A DNA stretch of 59,888 nucleotides from Clostridia bacterium DTU025 (lineage in GTDB: Bacteria > Bacillota > DTU025), in the NCBI GenBank assembly GCA_001513145.1, contig LFSP01000021.1, forward strand, positions 79,934 to 139,821, written 5' to 3'. Shown here piece after piece: positions 7,740-16,987 of this stretch. Each line of letters begins with the position of its first letter. Positions within the stretch are counted from its first letter, which is position 1. The translations under genes were made by a program, and so were the position numbers. The notes beneath the pieces are model-generated. The model saw nothing but the letters and a program-made list of their open reading frames with translations, made no database searches and was not told the origin of the DNA.

Positions 7740-8162
7740 ATGTCAGATGCTACATCGCTGGCGCTCCACAGCATGGTCTACATGGTCCAGGCTGGGGGCG
7801 AACTCGTCACAGTCAAAGAGATGGCGGATGCGATGGGGTTCTCGCACGCGCACCTGTCCAAGGTGCTCCAGCGCCTGGTGAAGGCGGGTCTGCTGGAGTC
7901 AGTGCGGGGGCCGAGCGGCGGTTTCCGCCTGGCGAGGCCTGCGGACCAAGTCTCCATGCTGGAGGTGTATGAGGCCATCGAAGGGCCGCTTAACGCCTGC
8001 ACATGCTTTGTCGGGCGCGATCTGGCCCAGTGCCCATTCGCCCAGTGCATCCTTGGAGACCTGCCGCGTAAGCTCACTGAAGATTTCAGGAGCTTCCTCG
8101 AGTCGCGCCGCCTTTCGCACTTCGTTGATGCACACCAGGATTCACAGGAGGTATCGCAATAA
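7740..8162 (+). CDS. Rrf2-family regulator, NsrR/IscR-like
   Basis: Protein of 140 aa with the Rrf2 winged helix at residues 4-66 (HLSKVLQRLVKAGLL, SVRGPSGGF wing) and a cysteine group C87, C89, C98, C103 expected to hold an iron-sulfur cluster. It directly precedes a ferredoxin and hcp, so it probably senses NO or redox state and controls them. The ATG at 7740 fits family N-termini but has no close ribosome binding site. A GAGGTG site at 7710-7715 would suit an ATT start at 7725 instead, so the start is uncertain by 5 codons. Confidence 0.85.
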   Translation: MSDATSLALHSMVYMVQAGGELVTVKEMADAMGFSHAHLSKVLQRLVKAGLLESVRGPSGGFRLARPADQVSMLEVYEAIEGPLNACTCFVGRDLAQCPFAQCILGDLPRKLTEDFRSFLESRRLSHFVDAHQDSQEVSQ

Positions 8163-8164
8163 CA

Positions 8165-8827
8165 ATGGAGCGCCAGACCATCAAGATCGATGAATCAAAG
8201 TGCACCGGATGCGGCACCTGTGCCAGCGCCTGCGCCGAAGGAGTGATCGCAGTCATCGACGGCGTGGCCCGGGTGGTGAACCAAGACCACTGCGACGGGC
8301 TTGGGGTCTGCGTGGGCCAGTGCCCGAACGGGGCAATATCCCTGGTAACCGTTGAGGCCCCTGCACGCGGCTGCGCCCTGTGGAGTCTTACACTGGAGAC
8401 TGCACCTGCCGGGGATGCTGGAGCCGCCGATGCCCTCGCCCCTCAGCGGCAGACCGCCACCCGCAACTGGCCCATCAAGCTGAGACTGGTGCCTGTCGGC
8501 GCCTGGCTGCGGGGTGCCGATGTGGCGATATGGGCAGACTGTACCGGCTTCGCGCTGATGGCCGGGGCATCGGACCGGACGAAAGACAGGGCCATGCTGG
8601 TGGGCTGCCCCAAGTTCGACGACAGAAAGCTCTACGTGGAGAAGCTGGTCGAAATCTTCAGAACAGCCGACCTCAGGTCGGTGCATGTGTACCACATGTC
8701 TATGTCCTGCTGCAGCGGGCTGGTGGGCCTCGTGAAGCAGGCTCAAGATATCGCTGGCACCAACGTGCCGGTGACGGCGTTCGAAGTACAACTGAATGGA
8801 ACCATAGCTGACGGGAGGCAAGTGTGA
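8165..8827 (+). CDS. 4Fe-4S ferredoxin-type protein of the hcp operon
   Basis: Protein of 220 aa. The N-terminal 60 residues contain two cluster motifs (CTGCGTCASAC and CDGLGVCVGQCP), as in 2[4Fe-4S] ferredoxins. The C-terminal domain has further cysteines (MLVGCPKFDD, MSMSCCSG) typical of proteins encoded beside hcp in anaerobes. It is likely the electron donor to the hybrid-cluster protein. AGGAGG lies inside the end of the Rrf2 gene, and the stop overlaps the hcp start, showing an operon with translational coupling. Confidence 0.85.
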   Translation: MERQTIKIDESKCTGCGTCASACAEGVIAVIDGVARVVNQDHCDGLGVCVGQCPNGAISLVTVEAPARGCALWSLTLETAPAGDAGAADALAPQRQTATRNWPIKLRLVPVGAWLRGADVAIWADCTGFALMAGASDRTKDRAMLVGCPKFDDRKLYVEKLVEIFRTADLRSVHVYHMSMSCCSGLVGLVKQAQDIAGTNVPVTAFEVQLNGTIADGRQV

Positions 8828-10506
8828 TGTTCTGTTACCAGTGCGAGCAGAGATCGGGCCCGGGCGCCAGCGGGTGCGACCGGGTGGGAGTGTGCGGAAA
8901 GGACCCGGCCACGGCGGCCCTTCAGGACCTGCTGGTGTGGGTGGCCCAGGGAGTATCGGTGTACGCCCATGAGGCGAGGCAGCGCAGGCAGGGCGACAGC
9001 GCGGTCAGCGACGATCTGCTTCACGAGGCCGACATCTATGTGGTGGAGGCGCTGTTCACCACCGTCACCAACGTCAACTTTGACCCGGAGCGCATCGAGA
9101 CGATCCTCCGTCGCGGCTACGACATCATGAGCCGGTTCAAGCGGGAGCTTGGAGAGCCCGAGGGCGCGTGCCCGGGAGCAGCCGGGATCTCAGCGGGCCC
9201 CACACGCTGGGAGCCTGCTGACGACCTTGGGGGCCTGGTGGCCCAGGGCGAGCAGGTCACGGAGGAGCTTTTGGGAAGGTCCGCTGTGATGGGTCCGGAT
9301 GTCGCTGGCACTATGGATCTGGTCCTGTTCGGGCTGAAGGGCATGGCCGCCTATGTCGACCATGCGATGATACTGGGAGTCGAGGACGAGCACGTGTACG
9401 CCTTCATTCATGAAGCCATGTCGTTCCTCACCCGCCGCGATCTCAACCTCGACGACGTTCTCACCATGGCGCTGCGGGTCGGCGAGGTCAACATCAGGGC
9501 CATGCAGCTCCTGGATCAGGCGAACACCGGCGCCTACGGACATCCCGTTCCCACGCGGGTGCGGGTGACTCCCGTTAAGGGCAAGGCTATACTGGTGTCA
9601 GGGCACGACCTTCGTGACCTTGAGGCCATCCTCAAGCAAACAGAGGGCAAGGGCATCAACGTGTACACCCACGGCGAGATGCTCCCGGCCCATGGCTATC
9701 CGGAGCTGAAGAAATACCCCCACCTGGTGGGCAACTACGGCGGCGCGTGGCAAGACCAGCGCGACGAGTTCGAGAAGTTCCCCGGAGCCATAGTGATGAC
9801 CACCAACTGCCTGCAGCGGCCTAAGAAGTCGTACCAGGACCGCATCTTCACCTCGGGACTAGTGGCCTGGCCAGGCGTGAGGCACATCGCTGACCGCGAC
9901 TTCACTCCAGCCATCGAGGCTGCCCTCGAGGCGCCGGGCTTCGACAGCGACGAGCCCGAGCACTGGACAACCGTGGGCTTCGGCCACAATGCCATCTTGA
10001 GCGTGGCCGACAGGATAGTCGACGCGGTCAAGCAGGGCAAGATCCGCAGGTTCTTCCTGATAGGCGGCTGCGACGGCGCCAAGAGCGGGCGCAACTACTA
10101 CACCGACTTCGCTCAGTCGCTGCCGGAGGACTGCGTGATTCTGACCCTCGCCTGCGGCAAGTACCGCTTCAACAAGCTGGACTTCGGCTCAATCGACGGG
10201 ATCCCGCGCCTGTTGGACGTCGGTCAGTGCAACGACGCCTATTCTGCCGTGGTGGTCGCCCAGGAGCTGGCGAAGGCTTTCGGCACCGACCTGAACGGCC
10301 TACCCCTCTCGCTGGTGCTGTCGTGGTACGAGCAGAAAGCCGTGGGCATACTGCTGTCACTGCTCTACCTTGGCATCAGAAACATAAGGCTGGGGCCGTC
10401 GTTGCCAGCGTTCATCACCCCCTCGGTGCTGGACGTGCTCCATGACAAGTTCAACATCATGCCCATCACCACGGTCCATCAGGACCTCGAGGCAATATTG
10501 GGCTGA
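8827..10506 (+). CDS. hcp: Hybrid-cluster protein (hydroxylamine reductase)
   Basis: Protein of 559 aa beginning MFCYQCEQ, with the N-terminal cluster cysteines at C3, C6, C17 and C23. The hybrid-cluster region carries the expected motifs FTSGLVAWPG, FFLIGGCDG, VILTLACGKYRFN and DVGQCNDAYSA. It reduces hydroxylamine and/or NO in the cytoplasm and is a standard nitrosative-stress enzyme in anaerobes. The ATG at 8827 overlaps the ferredoxin stop (TGATG) with GGGAGGC upstream. Position behind an Rrf2 regulator and ferredoxin supports NO-responsive control. Confidence 0.96.
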   Translation: MFCYQCEQRSGPGASGCDRVGVCGKDPATAALQDLLVWVAQGVSVYAHEARQRRQGDSAVSDDLLHEADIYVVEALFTTVTNVNFDPERIETILRRGYDIMSRFKRELGEPEGACPGAAGISAGPTRWEPADDLGGLVAQGEQVTEELLGRSAVMGPDVAGTMDLVLFGLKGMAAYVDHAMILGVEDEHVYAFIHEAMSFLTRRDLNLDDVLTMALRVGEVNIRAMQLLDQANTGAYGHPVPTRVRVTPVKGKAILVSGHDLRDLEAILKQTEGKGINVYTHGEMLPAHGYPELKKYPHLVGNYGGAWQDQRDEFEKFPGAIVMTTNCLQRPKKSYQDRIFTSGLVAWPGVRHIADRDFTPAIEAALEAPGFDSDEPEHWTTVGFGHNAILSVADRIVDAVKQGKIRRFFLIGGCDGAKSGRNYYTDFAQSLPEDCVILTLACGKYRFNKLDFGSIDGIPRLLDVGQCNDAYSAVVVAQELAKAFGTDLNGLPLSLVLSWYEQKAVGILLSLLYLGIRNIRLGPSLPAFITPSVLDVLHDKFNIMPITTVHQDLEAILG

Positions 10507-10583
10507 TGCCCCGACTGGCGTTTGGACCGGCGTCTGGGCTGATACTCAGCTGATGCTCGGCTGAGCAATCGACTGATACATCC

Positions 10584-10625
10584 CCTGATACTTGTACTTG
10601 GGCTGCCGCGCAGCCCCGTATCAGG
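10584..10625 (+). terminator. Two-step hairpin after hcp
   Basis: The outer stem CCTGATAC (10584-10591) / GTATCAGG (10618-10625) encloses the inner stem GGGCTGC (10600-10606) / GCAGCCC (10610-10616). Both stems are perfect. There is no U tract, so it may act as an mRNA 3' stabiliser or pause rather than a classical terminator. Confidence 0.45.
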
Positions 10626-10664
10626 CTCAACCGCGATGACTGGTTAACGCTTAGAGGTGATGAC

Positions 10665-11981
10665 GTGGGCGCCCACAAAGCCCTCAAGGCCAGGCAGCAG
10701 CGAAGGGTGTTCCGCCGGAACTATGCTGCGTTCTTCATCGATTCAGTTGGATATGCCCTGGGCTTCTCCCTGATATCCACCGGCACCATAATGCCGCTGC
10801 TCTTGACCAGGTTGGGCGCGTCCAACCTCGTGGTTGGGCTCGCCCCTGCCCTGGGCAACCTCGGCATCTTCGTCCCGGCTGCCTTCGCGGCGCCGTGGAT
10901 CGAGAGGCTGCCGTTGAAGAAGTGGGCCGCCGTGGGCGTCGCCCTGGTGGAGCGGTTGTTCATCCTGTCCATAGCCGGCATCGTGCTGCTGTGGGGCGCT
11001 ACCCGTCCCGCCTGGGCGATAGCGGGGTTCCTCACAGCCTGGACCCTCTCCGCCGTTGCCGGCGGGATCAGCCTCACGGCGTACCACGGCATGCTGGCCA
11101 AGTGCATTCCTCCGGAATCCAGGGGAGGGCTGTTCGGCTGGGGCGGCGCCATATCCGGCCTCCTGGGGATAGGCGCAGCTGAGCTTGCCGGAGTGATCCT
11201 GACCGAGGCGGGTTTCCCCGACGGTTTCGCATGGGTGTTCGCCGCAGGCGCGCTGGTGCTTGCCCTGACCGCGCTGCCGCTGCTATTGGTGGCGGAGCCG
11301 ACGGAAACGGTCCGCCAGGGCACAGAGCCGGTGTCGGTCAGGAGCTACCTGAGCCGCGCCTCCGCCCTAGGGCGCAGCAACCATTCGTACGCCTGGGCCA
11401 TAGTGGCCGTCGGGCTGCTCTCCGTCGCCATGGCCGCCACGAGCTTCTACACGGCCTACGCAGTGAGGATGCTCGGCGCCGGCTCCCGAGCCGTGGGCAG
11501 GTTCACCGCCGCGTCTGTGGGCGCAACCGCTGTTGGAATGCCCCTTTTGGGCCGGATCGGGGACAAACGCGGGCACAGGTCCAGTCTCGCGGTGGCCGCC
11601 GGCTGCTTCGCCGCATCTGCGCTGGTGGCCACGGCGGTATCGGCCTTCGCGGCCTCCAGCGCGCTCGACGCGATGTACCTGGTGATATTCCTGGCGAACC
11701 TCGGGGTGAGCGGACTTAACGTCAGCCAGAACCTGTTGCTTTCGGAGTTCGCTCCCACGCCCAGGGAGGTGCCAATGTACCTCACCTTCTCGTGGCTGGT
11801 GCTCTCGCCCTTCAGGGCTGGCTCCCCCGTGGCTGCGGGGCTCGTGTCGGACGCCTTCGGCTTCACGGCCACATTCGTCATCACTCTGGTGGTGTCGCTG
11901 GCTGCCCTGGTCACCCTCATCGGCGCTGTGAAGGAGCCAAGGCGCGCCAACGCTGCCGGCGAGGAGGCTGATGCCAAGTGA
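10665..11981 (+). CDS. MFS transporter
   Basis: Protein of 438 aa with about 12 hydrophobic segments in two halves separated by a polar loop near residues 210-240. An MFS-like loop between helices (GRIGDKRGHRSS) is present in the second half. The GTG start follows AGAGGTGATGAC. The end overlaps the downstream acetyltransferase by 4 nt (GTGA), so the two are co-expressed. The substrate is unknown. An efflux or metabolite export role with the acetyltransferase partner is an inference. Confidence 0.85.
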   Translation: MGAHKALKARQQRRVFRRNYAAFFIDSVGYALGFSLISTGTIMPLLLTRLGASNLVVGLAPALGNLGIFVPAAFAAPWIERLPLKKWAAVGVALVERLFILSIAGIVLLWGATRPAWAIAGFLTAWTLSAVAGGISLTAYHGMLAKCIPPESRGGLFGWGGAISGLLGIGAAELAGVILTEAGFPDGFAWVFAAGALVLALTALPLLLVAEPTETVRQGTEPVSVRSYLSRASALGRSNHSYAWAIVAVGLLSVAMAATSFYTAYAVRMLGAGSRAVGRFTAASVGATAVGMPLLGRIGDKRGHRSSLAVAAGCFAASALVATAVSAFAASSALDAMYLVIFLANLGVSGLNVSQNLLLSEFAPTPREVPMYLTFSWLVLSPFRAGSPVAAGLVSDAFGFTATFVITLVVSLAALVTLIGAVKEPRRANAAGEEADAK

Positions 11982-12829
11982 CCTACGCATGGGCCACGGA
12001 CGTCCGCAGGATACTGGCTTTGGAGGACTGGTTCGCCTCCCTCGCCTGCCAGGTGCGGCGCGAGCTCGAATGCACCGTCGTGACCAGCTCCACGTGTCCG
12101 GGCAGGTTTGACGCCAACCACGTACGGTGCATCGATGCCGCCGGCGACCCGCGCGGTTTCGTCCAGAGGTTCGAACGCTTCTTCCTGGAGACGGGCAGGC
12201 GGCACTGCTCCTTCGCCACCGACGTGCGCACCGTGCCGGCCGGGTTCACGCTGGCGCTCCGAGAGGCAGACTACGCCCCCGAGCCCGGCGTAGTGCAGGT
12301 GTTGGAGCGTGACGCCGGGCGTCGCTTCCGTCGGCGGGCCGGGGTTAGAGTGGTCAAGGCCGCGCCTGGCGCCGAGGCAGGTTCCCTGGATTTCACTGGA
12401 GACTGGTCTGCCTTGGCGAAAGACAGGTACGCCGGTTGGGGCGGCGGCGACGACATGGCCCAGCGTGCCGCGGAGCTGGACCGCCTCCGTCTTCAACAAG
12501 CAAGAGATTCAGGCGGCGACGCCTGGGCCTACGTGGCATACGCGCTGTTACGCGACGGTTCTGCCGCGGCAGCCGGCTGCATAGAGGTGTTCTTGCGCCA
12601 CGGCGTCGCCAAACTTGACAGGCTTTTCGTGCCGCGCCGCTTCCGCGGGCGCGGGATCGGGGGCACGCTGATGGCAGCCGCGGTTGCGGACGCGAGCCAA
12701 GCCGCGGACTGCGTCTACCTCGTGGCCGCCTCATACGACTGGCCGAGGTACTATTACCTTCGCAACGGCTTCGTCGACCTGACGGAGACGGTGCTGTGGA
12801 CGAAGCGCCTTGCCGGCCAGGAGGGCTAG
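11978..12829 (+). CDS. GNAT-family N-acetyltransferase
   Basis: Protein of 283 aa. The C-terminal 150 residues carry the GNAT acetyl-CoA loop RRFRGRGIGGTLM followed by a helix and the YYYLRNGF motif. The N-terminal 120 residues are divergent and may be a second, degenerate GNAT fold. It starts with GTG overlapping the stop of the MFS gene. The acceptor substrate is unknown. Confidence 0.8.
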   Translation: MTYAWATDVRRILALEDWFASLACQVRRELECTVVTSSTCPGRFDANHVRCIDAAGDPRGFVQRFERFFLETGRRHCSFATDVRTVPAGFTLALREADYAPEPGVVQVLERDAGRRFRRRAGVRVVKAAPGAEAGSLDFTGDWSALAKDRYAGWGGGDDMAQRAAELDRLRLQQARDSGGDAWAYVAYALLRDGSAAAAGCIEVFLRHGVAKLDRLFVPRRFRGRGIGGTLMAAAVADASQAADCVYLVAASYDWPRYYYLRNGFVDLTETVLWTKRLAGQEG

Positions 12830-12834
12830 GCGCG

Positions 12835-12863
12835 TTGACCGGGTATCCTGGGAATGCTAGTAT
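12835..12863 (+). promoter_or_regulatory. Sigma-A-type promoter for the NifU-like gene
   Basis: TTGACC (12835-12840) and TAGTAT (12858-12863) are separated by 17 nt and lie 40 nt upstream of the NifU-like start codon. Confidence 0.6.
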
Positions 12864-12902
12864 TGCAGTGTCTACGGACACGGATGAAAGGGGCTGACCC
12901 AA

Positions 12903-13124
12903 ATGCGCGAGAAGGTTGAGAGCGTTCTGGGTAGGATCAGGCCTGCGTTGCAGAACGACGGTGGCGATGTCGAGCTGGTGGACGTGACCGAGGACGGCAT
13001 CGTCAAGGTGCGTCTGAAGGGGGCGTGCGCTGGCTGCCCGATGAGCATGATGACTCTGAGGAACGGCATAGAGCGCATACTCAAGCAGGAGATCCCTGAG
13101 GTCAAGTCGGTACAGCAGGCGTAG
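12903..13124 (+). CDS. NifU-like C-terminal domain protein (Fe-S scaffold)
   Basis: Protein of 73 aa consisting of the NifU C-terminal (Nfu) domain alone, with the cluster-binding CAGCPMS motif (CxxC) near residues 42-45 and the family start VLGRIRPALQNDGGDVELV. It carries and transfers Fe-S clusters. The single-domain form is common in Bacillota. GAAAGGGGCTGACCC precedes the ATG. It has its own promoter upstream and a GC-rich hairpin downstream. Confidence 0.92.
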   Translation: MREKVESVLGRIRPALQNDGGDVELVDVTEDGIVKVRLKGACAGCPMSMMTLRNGIERILKQEIPEVKSVQQA

Positions 13125-13175
13125 TTGACGTCGATACGTCACAGCACAGCGGTATAGTGTGAACGGGAAAGGTGT

Positions 13176-13198
13176 GCGCCCCCGCATCGCGGGGGCGC
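13176..13198 (+). terminator. GC-rich hairpin after the NifU-like gene
   Basis: A perfect 9-bp stem GCGCCCCCG (13176-13184) / CGGGGGCGC (13190-13198) with loop CATCG and only TT following. The stem is strong but the U tract is poor. A short CCGCCCACA repeat follows at about 13261-13290. Confidence 0.5.
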
Positions 13199-13376
13199 TT
13201 CCTGTGGATTCCCCCCGACCACCCCGAAGCTGGGAAGGTATGTCCTCGAGGCGTGTCGACACCGCCCACACCGCCCACACCGTCCACACTGTCCACGTCG
13301 CCGGCGGTGTCTCGGCGACGTCTGGGATGCAGGTTGATTGCAGGGACAGGAAGGGCCGCTACGTGGGCCGTCCGCG

Positions 13377-14564
13377 CTAGTCTATGACATCCAGCCCCAG
13401 GAGCCTGTATGTGGCCATGTCAACCTTGCCTGTGGCCGGCAGGCCGTTATCCTTCTGGAGCTTGATGATGGCCCGCTCGGTGTTGGGGCCGTACGCTCCG
13501 TCAGGGTTCCCTTCGAGATACCCCATGCGGATGAGCCTCCGCTGGATCTCCGCCACCATGCTTCCCTTCCATCCCGGGCTGATCAGGGGCCTGTCGGTGC
13601 CGTAGATGCCGATGTGCCCTGCGGTGATCACCACCGGTGTGCCCACGGACACCATTGAATAGAGCTTCTCGACGTCCCTGTTGAGCATGCGCACGCAGCC
13701 ACTGGACTTCCGCTGGCCGACCGTCCACGGCTTGTTGGTGCCGTGTATGCCGTACCGGCCCCACGGCACGTTCAAACCCATCCAGCGCGTGCCGAACCCT
13801 CCAGCCCAGGCCGCTTTGTCGGTGATCCTGAAGTGCCCCACCGGCGTGGGGGTCTTGGGCTCGCCGATGCCAACCCTGAACCTGGCGATGGGAAGGCCGT
13901 TCTCAAGCACCGTGAGCGTTAGGTCGGACGTGTCTATCAGGATCACTCGTGAGCTGGCAGCGTCCGCCTGCGCGGAAACGATCTGCGTCTGTGCCTCGGG
14001 ATCCGGGTTCTTGATGGACTTCTCCACGATGGGCTCGCACACGCGCCCCAGGGCCATCCAGGTGGACATGTCCGCTACGCCTGTGGGCTCCAACCCCACG
14101 GACGACTGGAACCCCATCAGCGCCTCTCGCGTCGCCGGGCCGAACACGCCGTCCACCGCGCCCCTGTAGAAGCCCGCCACGGCCAGGCCCTGCTGGAGCT
14201 CGGCGACCTGGTCCCCGACCATATGTACGTCTTCATACCAGAGCTTGTGCACGTCTCCGCAGGAGCAGGAAGCTCCTGACGCTTCAGGGTCGGACGCGGA
14301 GCCACCAGAGCCGCCAGAGCTATCGTAGCCGGCGGATCCGCCTGGCCCGCCCGCCGGTTTCGGGTCGGCGGACGTGTCTGCGGCCACTGCGGGCACGTCG
14401 GCCGGCACAGCGAAGCCTGGCCCGAACGTAGCGAACGTACTCTCGTTATCCGCGTAGGACGGGGTGGGCGACGGAACGTTGCGCACGATGTCGCCATAGG
14501 CGAGCAGGCCGACCAGCGCCAGTCCGACAACGACGGTGGCGATGGCCTGGGTTCTTGCTTTCAT
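13377..14564 (-). CDS. L,D-transpeptidase (YkuD) with two peptidoglycan-binding domains
   Basis: Protein of 395 aa. An N-terminal membrane anchor is followed by a Gly/Ser/Pro-rich linker and a CSCG motif, a peptidoglycan-binding domain at about 110-165, the YkuD catalytic domain at about 205-320, and a second peptidoglycan-binding domain at the C-terminus. The active-site segment has the HGT and SSGCVRM motifs with the catalytic Cys. It would form 3-3 cross-links or attach proteins in the wall or spore cortex. ATG at 14564 was chosen because AGGTGA lies just upstream. Confidence 0.92.
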   Translation of the reverse strand: MKARTQAIATVVVGLALVGLLAYGDIVRNVPSPTPSYADNESTFATFGPGFAVPADVPAVAADTSADPKPAGGPGGSAGYDSSGGSGGSASDPEASGASCSCGDVHKLWYEDVHMVGDQVAELQQGLAVAGFYRGAVDGVFGPATREALMGFQSSVGLEPTGVADMSTWMALGRVCEPIVEKSIKNPDPEAQTQIVSAQADAASSRVILIDTSDLTLTVLENGLPIARFRVGIGEPKTPTPVGHFRITDKAAWAGGFGTRWMGLNVPWGRYGIHGTNKPWTVGQRKSSGCVRMLNRDVEKLYSMVSVGTPVVITAGHIGIYGTDRPLISPGWKGSMVAEIQRRLIRMGYLEGNPDGAYGPNTERAIIKLQKDNGLPATGKVDMATYRLLGLDVID

Positions 14565-14698
14565 CCACATCACCTGACACATCAAGGGCTCTCAGTAGTC
14601 TATCCAGCTTATGCCCCCGGCATTAGAAGGGAAGAGGCCCTGCGATCGAGAACATACAACTGCACATGACCGCACAGCGGTGATGGAGGGGGGACTTT

Positions 14699-15742
14699 GT
14701 GATGGAGGGAACTATGCGGGCGATGGCAAAGACGTCGCCATCGCCCGGAGCCGAACTGATCGAAGTGCCGATTCCTGCGCCAGGTGATGGCGAGGTGTTG
14801 ATCCGCGTGAGGGCCACGGCCATCTGCGGCACCGACGTCCACATCTATGAATGGGACAGGTGGGCGCAGGAGCGCGTGCGCACCCCGCGGATCTTCGGCC
14901 ACGAGTTCTGCGGAGACGTAGTGGAGGTTGGGCCTGGGGTGAAGAAGCTCAAGCCCGGCCAGTTCGTATCTGTCGAGACCCATACTGCCTGCGGACACTG
15001 CTTCTTCTGCAAGACTGGCGAGGCACACATTTGCGCCGAGGCGAAGATCGTCGGCGTGGACATAGACGGCTGCTTCGCAGAATACGTGGTTGTGCCCGAG
15101 TTCAACTGCTGGATTTGGGATATCGATATACCCGACGAGGTGGCAGCGATCCAGGACCCGTTCGGCAACGCCGTCCATACCGCCTTCGCAACTTGCCTAT
15201 CGGCCCGCACAGTCATGATAACAGGCATGGGCCCGATAGGCTTGTGTGCCATAAGGATCGCGAAGGCCGCCGGGGCTACGGCGGTTTTCGTTACTGACGT
15301 GTCGGAATACCGTCTTGAGCTGGCGCGAAAGCTCGGCGCGAACCTCGCCATCAACCCTAGCGAGGAGGACCCCGTCGCCGCCGTTCGCGCCGCCACCGAC
15401 GGCCTCGGCGCCGACGTGCTTCTGGAGATGGCGGGCCATCCGTCAGCCATCAGGCAGGGCCTGAAGTCGCTGCGCAAGGCAGGGTTCGCGGCGCTGCTTG
15501 GCATCCCGTCGGGGCCGGTGGAGCTGGAGCTTGCGGAGGACGTGATATTCCGCAGCCTGACGCTGGTGGGCATAAACGGCCGGCGGATGTTCGACACGTG
15601 GTACAAGGCCAGGACGCTCTTGAAGTCGGGCCTTGACATCACCCCCGTGATCACCCACAGGTTGTCGCTGTGGGAGCAGTTCGACGAGGGCATGGAGCTG
15701 ATGAAGGCCGGAAAGTGCGGCAAGGTCATACTGCTGCCGTAA
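14699..15742 (+). CDS. tdh: L-threonine 3-dehydrogenase
   Basis: Zinc-dependent medium-chain dehydrogenase of 347 aa. CGTDVHIYEW and GHEFCGDVVEVG carry the catalytic zinc ligands. A structural zinc site is formed by CGHCFFCKTGEAHIC. The Rossmann motif is GMGPIGLCAIRIAKAAGA. It oxidises L-threonine to 2-amino-3-ketobutyrate, the substrate of the next gene. Several in-frame starts exist (GTG 14699, ATG 14702, ATG 14714), all near GGAGG-like sequence, so the N-terminus is uncertain by 5 residues. Confidence 0.93.
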   Translation: MMEGTMRAMAKTSPSPGAELIEVPIPAPGDGEVLIRVRATAICGTDVHIYEWDRWAQERVRTPRIFGHEFCGDVVEVGPGVKKLKPGQFVSVETHTACGHCFFCKTGEAHICAEAKIVGVDIDGCFAEYVVVPEFNCWIWDIDIPDEVAAIQDPFGNAVHTAFATCLSARTVMITGMGPIGLCAIRIAKAAGATAVFVTDVSEYRLELARKLGANLAINPSEEDPVAAVRAATDGLGADVLLEMAGHPSAIRQGLKSLRKAGFAALLGIPSGPVELELAEDVIFRSLTLVGINGRRMFDTWYKARTLLKSGLDITPVITHRLSLWEQFDEGMELMKAGKCGKVILLP

Positions 15743-15785
15743 AGCTTCCGGCAGGTCGGCACAGATATATCGGGAGGGATTAGCG

Positions 15786-16976
15786 TTGGCTGACGCTTTA
15801 GCATACCTCAACAGAGAGCTGGATTCACTGCGGGAGCAGAAGCTGTTCAAGTACCCCAGGGTGCTTTCGGGGATGAACGGTCCCCGCGCGGTGTACGACG
15901 GGCGCGAGGTGATCAACCTCTCGTCCAACAACTACCTGGGCTTGAACCAGCATCCCAGGATGATCGAGGCCGCGCTGCGCGGAGTGCGCCAGTTCGGCGC
16001 AGGGTCGGGCGCGGTGCGCACCATAGCTGGAACCATGGAAGACCACGTGAAGCTGGAGAGGAAGATCGCCGAGTTCAAGCACACCGAGGCGGCGCTGGTC
16101 TTCCAGTCGGGCTTCACTGCTAATGCAGGCACGGTCTCGGCGATACTCACCAAGGACGACATGATCGTCAGCGATGAGCTGAACCATGCCAGCATCATAG
16201 ACGGTTGCCGTCTATCGAGGGCACAGATAAAGGTATATCCCCACTCCGACATGGACGGATTGGGGAAGGCGCTCGAGGAAGCCCAGCCTGTGCGAGATGC
16301 GGGCCACAACGTGCTGGTGGTGACCGACGGCGTGTTCAGCATGGACGGCGACATCGCGCGCCTGCCGGACATCGTGAAGATAGCCAAGGAATTCGGTGCC
16401 ATTGTCATGGTAGACGATGCCCACGCCAGCGGCGTGCTCGGGCGCAACGGCCGGGGCACTGTAGACCACTTCGACCTCCATGGCCAGGTGGACATCCAGG
16501 TGGGCACGCTGTCGAAGGCCATTGGCGTGGTGGGCGGCTACGTGGCGGGGTCACAGACGCTCATCGACTACCTGGTCCACAGGGGCAGGCCGATACTGTT
16601 CAGCACGTCCCACCCGCCGGCGGTGACGGAGGCGTGCATCGAGGCGTTCGACATACTGCTGGAGGAGCCGGAGATCATCGACAGGCTGTGGAGCAACGCC
16701 CGTATGTTCAAGGAGGGCTTGAGGAGGATCGGCTTCGACACCGGCGCCAGCGAGACGCCGATCACGCCCATCATGGTTGGCGACGGCGCGATGGCCATGG
16801 AGTTCTCCGACAAGCTCTTCGAGCGCGGCGTGTTCGTGGTGGCGGTGGCTTACCCGACGGTGCCGAAGGGGAAGGCGCGCCTTAGGACCATCGTTACGGC
16901 TGCCCACACCGAGGACGACCTCAGCCAGGCGCTGGAGATCATCGAAAAGAGCGGCCGGGAGCTCGGGCTGGTCTAG
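15786..16976 (+). CDS. kbl: Glycine C-acetyltransferase (2-amino-3-ketobutyrate CoA ligase)
   Basis: PLP enzyme of 396 aa of the alpha-oxoamine synthase family. It shows NLSSNNYLGL, GAGSGAVRTIAGT, VDDAHASGVLG and the PLP lysine in QVGTLSKAIGVVGGY. With tdh immediately upstream it converts threonine plus CoA to glycine plus acetyl-CoA. The TTG start follows GGGAGGG at a good distance. The gap to tdh is 43 nt, consistent with one operon. Confidence 0.94.
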   Translation: MADALAYLNRELDSLREQKLFKYPRVLSGMNGPRAVYDGREVINLSSNNYLGLNQHPRMIEAALRGVRQFGAGSGAVRTIAGTMEDHVKLERKIAEFKHTEAALVFQSGFTANAGTVSAILTKDDMIVSDELNHASIIDGCRLSRAQIKVYPHSDMDGLGKALEEAQPVRDAGHNVLVVTDGVFSMDGDIARLPDIVKIAKEFGAIVMVDDAHASGVLGRNGRGTVDHFDLHGQVDIQVGTLSKAIGVVGGYVAGSQTLIDYLVHRGRPILFSTSHPPAVTEACIEAFDILLEEPEIIDRLWSNARMFKEGLRRIGFDTGASETPITPIMVGDGAMAMEFSDKLFERGVFVVAVAYPTVPKGKARLRTIVTAAHTEDDLSQALEIIEKSGRELGLV

Positions 16977-16987
16977 CGGGCAGCGGG

